A program made the position numbers and the translations under genes. From ZLKRG08 sp046094385 (lineage in GTDB: Bacteria; Actinomycetota; Actinomycetes; Nanopelagicales; Nanopelagicaceae), in assembly GCA_046094385.1 (NCBI GenBank), contig JBJTHJ010000028.1:1-12076 (forward strand): a stretch of 12,076 nucleotides of DNA, written 5' to 3'. Under the pieces are notes generated by a model. The model had not been told where the DNA came from and made no database searches. It saw only the letters and a program-made list of their open reading frames with translations. Positions 8,110-12,076 of this stretch are shown here, piece after piece (position 1 is the first letter of the stretch; each line of letters opens with the position of its first letter).

Positions 8110-8535
8110 AATCAGAGATTTCATCGCCAATAAGGCTAAACGATATGAATTTGGACCAAAACCAGAGATGGTGCCTTGTGCGACACCACTTATTACTGAG
8201 GTATGTCGGAAATCTTCACGGGCGAGTGGATTGGATAGATGTACTTCAATAAGTGGAGATTTGACCATCTCCGCTGCATCGTGAATCGCGATCGAATAAT
8301 GGGTGAATGCGGCCGGATTAATAATTACTGCAAAATTGTGGTCCGCCGCTTCATGCAACCACTTTACTAATGTGGCTTCTTCGTCGCTCTGTCTGATCTC
8401 TATCTCTAATCCAATTTCCTCCGCGGCTTTGGCGATGAAAGCCTTCAATTGCTCCCAATTGAGATCCCCGTAGAATTTTGAATCACGAATATCGAGCCGG
8501 GCCAAATTTGGACCGTTAAGAACCAAAACCTTCAT
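8101..8535 (-). CDS. aroQ: 3-dehydroquinate dehydratase, type II
   Basis: Dehydrates 3-dehydroquinate to 3-dehydroshikimate by the type II (enolate) route. The 144-residue length is that of the dodecameric type II family. Visible are NGPNL (7-11), catalytic R17 and Y22 in IRDSKFYG, N73 in INPAAFTH, the general acid H99 in EVHLSN, and AREDFRH (105-111). It is more divergent than its neighbours. The usual LGxRE is LDIRD here (D15 in place of Gly). The usual ALRDA reads AIHDA (His for Arg at 85), and SNVHAR reads SNPLAR. Catalytic residues are kept, so I expect it to be active. ATG overlaps the aroB stop as ATGA, with GAGAGGAT upstream as a Shine-Dalgarno. Confidence 0.94.
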   Translation of the reverse strand: MKVLVLNGPNLARLDIRDSKFYGDLNWEQLKAFIAKAAEEIGLEIEIRQSDEEATLVKWLHEAADHNFAVIINPAAFTHYSIAIHDAAEMVKSPLIEVHLSNPLAREDFRHTSVISGVAQGTISGFGPNSYRLALLAMKSLISK

Positions 8536-9563
8536 CTGGCTATCCTCTCATAAGCCATCCTTAAGATTTCGGAGGTTGGATCTTCAATCCGATTGCATCT
8601 ACCTAGCTCTTCTAAACCAACGAATCTAAGTTTCCCTGAGCGATTCTTCTTATCTGAAAAGAGCGATTTATAAAGCTCACGCCAAGCATCTGCCTCATAG
8701 GAAATTGGTAAATTCAGGTTCGTTAACAATTGATAATGAGTCTTGACTACGGATGAATCCAGCCCATTTACTAGGTTTGAGAGTTCCGCAGCAAAGCACA
8801 TACCAATAGCAACAGCCTCTCCGTGCCTTAAAGCATAATTACTATGGCTCTCTATCGCATGGCCCAAGGTATGCCCGTAATTAAGGATCTCTCGTAAGTA
8901 ACCCTCTTTGAAATCTGAACTAACAACCTGGGCTTTGACAGAAACCGCTCTATGGATCAATTCCAATTGGATTGATTCATCTGAAATAACCTCACTAAGA
9001 GTTTTACCTTCTAACAACTTTAGAATCTCGGTGTCAAAGATGAAACCTGTCTTAACCACCTCTGCTAAGCCAGCTGCGAAATCTCTCTGCTCAAGAGTCT
9101 TCAACCAAACAAGATCGATCAACACCGCTACTGGCGAATGAAAAGCTCCAACCAAATTCTTCCCCGAATCAGTATTGATTCCCGTCTTTCCACCAATTGC
9201 AGCATCGACCATTCCAGCGAGAGTAGTAGGAATTGCAATCCAATCAACTCCTCGTAACCAAGACGCTGCTGCAAAACCCGCTATATCAGTGGTAGCGCCC
9301 CCTCCGATTGCGATGATTAGATCGCCCCGTGCTATCTCTAGCTCTCCTAATCGTCGCCAAATCTCTATGAGCGTCTTTGAATCCTTACCGGTTTCACCAT
9401 CAGGTAACAATATTGTTGGCAGCCCAGTCTCAACACTAAATGCAGAGCTTGAAATAACCACAACCTTATTGCGACCTTCAATCCAATCATTTAACGAGAT
9501 CTTCCAATCCACACCTATCTCTACTTGGTAGGTGCGTTCAGCAATGACCGGAACCGTTCTCAT
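8532..9563 (-). CDS. aroB: 3-dehydroquinate synthase
   Basis: NAD- and metal-dependent enzyme that cyclises DAHP to 3-dehydroquinate, the second step of the shikimate pathway. The 343 residues have an N-terminal Rossmann-like domain with the NAD glycine motif AIGGGATTDIAGFAAA (85-100) and the substrate loop IPTTLAGMVDAAIGGKTGIN (111-130), followed by GKNLVGAFH (134-142). The metal ligands are E168 in GLAEVVKTG, H231 in LNYGHTLGHAIE, and H247 in RHGEAVAIGM. The H231-H247 spacing of 16 matches the known family spacing. ATG at 9563 overlaps the aroK stop by 4 nt and GGAAGAG lies just upstream. The gene sits between aroK and aroQ as in mycobacteria. Confidence 0.97.
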   Translation of the reverse strand: MRTVPVIAERTYQVEIGVDWKISLNDWIEGRNKVVVISSSAFSVETGLPTILLPDGETGKDSKTLIEIWRRLGELEIARGDLIIAIGGGATTDIAGFAAASWLRGVDWIAIPTTLAGMVDAAIGGKTGINTDSGKNLVGAFHSPVAVLIDLVWLKTLEQRDFAAGLAEVVKTGFIFDTEILKLLEGKTLSEVISDESIQLELIHRAVSVKAQVVSSDFKEGYLREILNYGHTLGHAIESHSNYALRHGEAVAIGMCFAAELSNLVNGLDSSVVKTHYQLLTNLNLPISYEADAWRELYKSLFSDKKNRSGKLRFVGLEELGRCNRIEDPTSEILRMAYERIAR

Positions 9564-10063
9564 AACTCTTCCATAATTTTGGATACTACTTCTGGTACCG
9601 ATAATTCGCTGACATCGATAGTCAAATCTGCCAACTCTCGGTAAATCGGTCTTCGGGCAGACATTAATTCACTCCACTTTTGTCTAGGGTTAACCATAAG
9701 CAGAGGTCGTGCAGTATCAAATCCAACTCGTGAAGAGATAGCCGAGAGTGAGATATCGAGAAAAACCTTCATCGCATGAGATTGCTTTAGCGCACGTTGG
9801 ACCACTTCACTGGTTATTGCACCGCCACCTAACGAAAGCACTCCGTCATTTTCAGAAAGTGCATCGATTACGATGCTCTCTTCTACCAATCTAAAATGAG
9901 CCTCGCCATCTTCTATGAAAATCTCAGAGACGCTTTTTCCTTGATCTTGCTCTATTAGATCGTCAGTATCTGAAAAATGCGAACCTAATTGTTGGGCTAG
10001 CGCCTGTCCCACCGTACTTTTCCCAGCACCCATCGGCCCAATTAACACCAAGCTTGGTCCCAT
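9560..10063 (-). CDS. aroK: Shikimate kinase
   Basis: Phosphorylates shikimate at the 3-hydroxyl with ATP. The 167-residue P-loop kinase shows Walker A GPMGAGKST (9-17), the shikimate-binding aspartates in FSDTDDLIE (31-39), EIFIEDGEAHFR with the substrate arginine (49-60), the LGGGAI motif (78-83) and the lid region RPLLMVN with RRPIYRELA near residue 140. All are standard for AroK. The start ATG shares one base with the aroC stop (TAATG). No strong Shine-Dalgarno is visible upstream (only GAGAA), so translation is probably coupled to aroC. The 3' end overlaps aroB as ATGA. Confidence 0.96.
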   Translation of the reverse strand: MGPSLVLIGPMGAGKSTVGQALAQQLGSHFSDTDDLIEQDQGKSVSEIFIEDGEAHFRLVEESIVIDALSENDGVLSLGGGAITSEVVQRALKQSHAMKVFLDISLSAISSRVGFDTARPLLMVNPRQKWSELMSARRPIYRELADLTIDVSELSVPEVVSKIMEEL

Positions 10064-11241
10064 TACTTAAAGGGTAGATTCTCTTGGTAAGAGTTGAAAT
10101 TGCGACGAGTTTCAGAGATTGAATCGCCACCAAACTTCTCTAAAACCGCCTCTGCTAAGACCAAAGCCACCATAGCCTCTGCCACCACGCCTGCAGCTGG
10201 TACTGCGCAGACATCTGATCTTTGATTGATAGCTTTGGCAGATTCACCGGTCGCAACATCGATGGTATCTAGCGCTTTTGGTACAGTCGAAATTGGTTTC
10301 ATGGCGGCTCGCACTCGAAGTAAATCTCCGGTGCTAATGCCACCCTCAGTTCCACCGGCTCTCTGTGATCGCCTAGCAATCTTCCCATCCAGTAAATCAA
10401 TCTCGTCATGCGCTAATGATCCTCGCCTGGTTGAAGTTGCAAAAAAATCACCAAGATCTACACCCTTGATTGCTTGAATTCCCATCAGCGCACCCGCCAA
10501 ACGACTATCCAATCTGCGATCCCAGTGAACGTGAGAACCTAAACCAACCGGAACTCCATAGGCAATAACTTCTACTACTCCACCTAAGGTGTCACCATCT
10601 TTATGGGCCGCTTCTATCTCTTTCACCATTAGCGCACTTGCAACTTCATCAGCACATCTGACTGGATCTTGGTCTATTTTCTGCAGATCCTTTATATCTG
10701 GAAGTGGAACCTGATCAGAAACTCTCGCCTGACCTATCGCAACTACGTGACTTAAGATCTCAATGCCTACGCTCTGTTTTAGAAAAGCTTTAGCAATCGC
10801 ACCTAAGGCAACTCGGGCCGCAGTCTCTCTTGCCGATGCTCGCTCCAAGATAGCTCTGGCATCATTAAATCCATATTTTTGCATACCCACTAAATCTGCA
10901 TGTCCAGGCCTTGGTCTAGTTAGAGGTGCATTTCTAGCTAACTTAGAGATCTCGTCCTCTGGCACGGGATCGGCCGACATTACCTTCTCCCATTTTGGCC
11001 ATTCACTATTTGCAACTTCTACGCTGATCGGGCCGCCTTGCGATTGACCTAACCGAACTCCACCCGTGATTCTTACTTTGTCGGCTTCAAAATTCTGTCT
11101 AGCGCCTCTACCAAAACCGAGACGGCGTCTTGATAATTGATAATCGATATCTTCGGTGGTGATTTGGATATGGGCAGGTAAACCCTCAATGATTCCCGTT
11201 AAAACCGGTCCGTGAGACTCTCCTGCAGTTAGCCAACGCAT
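10063..11241 (-). CDS. aroC: Chorismate synthase
   Basis: FMN-dependent enzyme that makes chorismate from EPSP by 1,4-elimination of phosphate. The 392 residues begin with AGESHG carrying catalytic H10, then RRRLGFGRGARQ (38-49). RPGHADLVG contains the second catalytic histidine H114, and ERASARETAARVA follows at 133-145. The FMN-site run AAMKPISTVPKALDTID and the C-terminal QRSDVCAVPAAGVV are intact. The protein is very close in layout to the mycobacterial enzyme. Where that family has GIRHG this protein has GVRLG (L64). ATG at 11241 has no obvious Shine-Dalgarno: the preceding bases are GAAATAATGCTCCC. It is the first gene after a 168-bp gap with repeats, so it probably starts a transcription unit, possibly with a short or absent leader. 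Confidence 0.97.
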   Translation of the reverse strand: MRWLTAGESHGPVLTGIIEGLPAHIQITTEDIDYQLSRRRLGFGRGARQNFEADKVRITGGVRLGQSQGGPISVEVANSEWPKWEKVMSADPVPEDEISKLARNAPLTRPRPGHADLVGMQKYGFNDARAILERASARETAARVALGAIAKAFLKQSVGIEILSHVVAIGQARVSDQVPLPDIKDLQKIDQDPVRCADEVASALMVKEIEAAHKDGDTLGGVVEVIAYGVPVGLGSHVHWDRRLDSRLAGALMGIQAIKGVDLGDFFATSTRRGSLAHDEIDLLDGKIARRSQRAGGTEGGISTGDLLRVRAAMKPISTVPKALDTIDVATGESAKAINQRSDVCAVPAAGVVAEAMVALVLAEAVLEKFGGDSISETRRNFNSYQENLPFK

Positions 11242-11303
11242 GGGAGCATTATTTCAGAAAAACGGAGAGTTTGTTGCCAAATCTATCTAAGTATTCAAAC
11301 TGT

Positions 11304-11321
11304 AACGCAACTAGATTCGTT
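11304..11321. promoter_or_regulatory. 18-bp imperfect dyad upstream of aroC, candidate operator
   Basis: AACGCAACTAGATTCGTT is an inverted repeat centred on CTAG: 7 of 9 half-site positions pair, with outer arms AACG and CGTT. It lies 62 bp upstream of the aroC start codon, between the 11-bp repeat array and the gene, where an operator or promoter element would be expected. On the minus strand it contains TTGCGT, which could serve as a weak -35 box, but no good -10 box follows at 16-18 bp. The binding protein is unknown. Confidence 0.4.
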
Positions 11322-11325
11322 CCAT

Positions 11326-11400
11326 ATTCACCTCGGATGTAAGTCATATGCACCCAATATGTAAGTCAAATTTAGGAAAAATGTAAGTAAATTTAAGTAA
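11326..11400. repeat. Phased 11-bp direct-repeat array in the aroC upstream region
   Basis: On the plus strand seven units begin at 11326, 11337, 11348, 11359, 11370, 11381 and 11391, with steps of 11, 11, 11, 11, 11 and 10 bp. The strong copies are ATGTAAGTCA at 11337 and 11359, ATGTAAGTAA at 11381 and ATTTAAGTAA at 11391. The weaker intervening units are ATTCACCTCGG at 11326, ATGCACCCAAT at 11348 and ATTTAGGAAAA at 11370. The strong copies alone are spaced 22, 22 and 10 bp, so all face the same side of the helix. Direct repeats with an 11-bp period are typical binding sites of OmpR/PhoB-family response regulators. The array lies between the prepilin peptidase stop and aroC, both on the minus strand, so aroC is the likely target. 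Confidence 0.6.
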
Positions 11401-11409
11401 AGAGCTCAG

Positions 11410-11844
11410 CTATCTCGATACCTCGAAGTATCGAGAGAGATTAGCAAACAGAAAACCGATCGCCATAAATGGACCCAGAGCAATCGCGTTCAGGTGAGCT
11501 TTCGGATTCTGGTTTCGAAGATATGAGATAAGGAGACCGATTGCTGATCCGCCGAGCGCTAAAGTGAGTGAAATCAATAACCAATAATTGGACCAGCGAT
11601 ATTCGATGCTCCATAGAGATACTGCCGTGGCAAGTTTGATATCGCCAGCACCAACTACGCCATTAAAGATTAAGGTAATCAAGATTGCTAAAACAATGAT
11701 CACGAGGGATTCTCTTGAGAGCCAGAGTAGAGAGACCGCCAGTACCGGATAGGTAAGCCAATTGGGGATCTTTCTACTTTTCAAATCTATTAAACCGCCT
11801 ATCACCAGAACCGAGGTGATGAAGTAAAGCGGTAAAGAGTGCAT
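11410..11844 (-). CDS. Prepilin peptidase, A24 family, short form without methylase domain
   Basis: Membrane aspartic protease expected to cleave class III (prepilin-type) signal peptides at the cytoplasmic face. The 144 residues carry both catalytic aspartates: D20 in LIDLKSRKIPNWLT, and D68 in VGAGDIKLA, the GxGD motif. Hydrophobic segments lie at about 4-19, 32-43, 47-63, 86-109 and 119-138, and ALGPFMAIG (122-130) is the usual C-terminal signature. There is no N-terminal cysteine-rich N-methyltransferase domain as in full-length PilD, so it resembles short CpaA/TadV-like forms. ATG shares one base with the aroE stop (TAATG), with no clear Shine-Dalgarno, so translation is probably coupled. 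No pilin or secretion genes are in the window, so its substrate is unknown. A prepilin-peptidase-like gene next to aroE is recurrent in actinobacteria. Confidence 0.88.
   Translation of the reverse strand: MHSLPLYFITSVLVIGGLIDLKSRKIPNWLTYPVLAVSLLWLSRESLVIIVLAILITLIFNGVVGAGDIKLATAVSLWSIEYRWSNYWLLISLTLALGGSAIGLLISYLRNQNPKAHLNAIALGPFMAIGFLFANLSRYFEVSR
11413..11436 (-). terminator. Strong stem-loop at the 3' end of the prepilin peptidase gene, possible U-tract-less terminator
   Basis: On the minus strand TCTCGATAC and GTATCGAGA form a perfect 9-bp stem with the 6-nt loop TTCGAG. It lies in the last codons of the peptidase gene, directly before its TAG stop. A T-rich but not uninterrupted stretch follows (CTCTTTACTTAAATTTAC). 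There is no classical U tract, so termination is uncertain, but such hairpins are reported as terminators in actinobacteria. Its place just before the aroC control region supports a transcript boundary. An mRNA-stabilising hairpin is the alternative. Confidence 0.45.
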
Positions 11845-12076
11845 TAGCGATCTTGTATTTGCGCCTTAGCAGCCGCTAGAAGTAGCGGACCCATGAGCTT
11901 TCGATCAATCAAGAATCCAGTCATCATGCTTATCTGGTCAATAGCTTGATGCACCAATAATTCAAGTCCGCTAATTACTTGACCGCTCCACTTTTGCGCA
12001 AGCGTAGTTGGCCAAGGATCATAAAGAGATTCAAAGTAAACGCCCGTTCCAGGTATTAGGTGGTCAGCTGCTCCCT
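11844..12076 (-). CDS. aroE: Shikimate dehydrogenase, C-terminal fragment cut by window edge
   Basis: The minus-strand frame open from the window edge to the TAA at 11846-11844 encodes 76 complete codons. It reads HLIPGTGVYFESLYDPWPT, then TLAQKWSGQVISGLELL, then VHQAIDQISMMTG. This is the end of AroE: the YDPWPT motif (usually YxPxxT), the G-x-x-x-x-x-G segment and the conserved QA..Q....TG helix that contacts substrate. The enzyme reduces 3-dehydroshikimate to shikimate with NADPH, between AroQ and AroK in the pathway. The N-terminal substrate domain and most of the NADPH domain lie outside the window. It ends in a TAATG overlap with the prepilin peptidase gene. Confidence 0.93.
   Translation of the reverse strand, partial: GAADHLIPGTGVYFESLYDPWPTTLAQKWSGQVISGLELLVHQAIDQISMMTGFLIDRKLMGPLLLAAAKAQIQDR

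Noticed and set aside
11040..11060. Leu at position 64 of AroC where mycobacterial enzymes have His (GVRLG versus GIRHG)
   Set aside because: The residue varies across the family, and both catalytic histidines (H10 and H114) are present, so no loss of activity is implied.
11326..11400. CRISPR-like or iteron-like reading of the 22-bp-spaced repeats
   Set aside because: Units are only about 10-11 bp, have no unique spacers of CRISPR length, and there are no cas or replication genes nearby. An operator array explains them better.
1..12076. Horizontally acquired island, defence system or mobile element
   Set aside because: All genes are core metabolism in an order known from actinobacteria, with no tRNA, integrase, transposase, terminal repeats or compositional break visible.

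Overview
This window looks like part of a chromosome from a compact, mid-GC actinobacterium. GC content is in the mid-40s percent by eye; no exact value was computed. Three things point to Actinobacteria: the gene order aroE - prepilin peptidase - aroC - aroK - aroB - aroQ - efp - nusB - pyrR - pyrB - pyrC - carA - carB, the PGKGP loop of EF-P, and close protein similarity to mycobacterial-type AroC and PyrR. Low GC, ATGA or TAATG junctions at most gene borders and short intergenic gaps fit a streamlined lineage such as the freshwater acI/Nanopelagicales group. That placement is inference. Every gene is on the minus strand, so transcription runs from high to low coordinates. Both ends are cut: aroE lacks its 5' part and carB lacks its 3' end.

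Region by region, in the direction of transcription: (1) 12076-11410, the C-terminal part of aroE and a short A24-type prepilin peptidase, ending in a strong stem-loop with no U tract. (2) 11409-11242, a 168-bp non-coding region holding an array of about seven units at 11-bp (last step 10-bp) spacing and a separate 18-bp imperfect dyad. This is the least ordinary part of the window. (3) 11241-8101, the tightly overlapping shikimate genes aroC, aroK, aroB and aroQ. (4) 8100-7089, efp and nusB, preceded by a short AT-rich stem-loop over the aroQ stop. (5) 7088-7018, a 71-nt leader with a PyrR-type RNA binding loop directly next to the pyrR Shine-Dalgarno. (6) 7017-1, pyrR-pyrB-pyrC-carA-carB, each gene overlapping the next.

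Functionally, the aro genes supply dehydroquinate synthase, type II dehydroquinase, shikimate dehydrogenase, shikimate kinase and chorismate synthase. EPSP synthase and DAHP synthase are not in the window. The pyr genes supply carbamoyl phosphate and the next two steps of UMP synthesis (carbamoyl-aspartate, dihydroorotate). Two levels of UMP feedback are visible: PyrR acting on its own leader RNA, and the regulatory MGS-like domain at the CarB C-terminus. I found no defence system, mobile element, CRISPR array, tRNA or rRNA. The genes themselves are ordinary; the interest lies in the non-coding regulatory structure.
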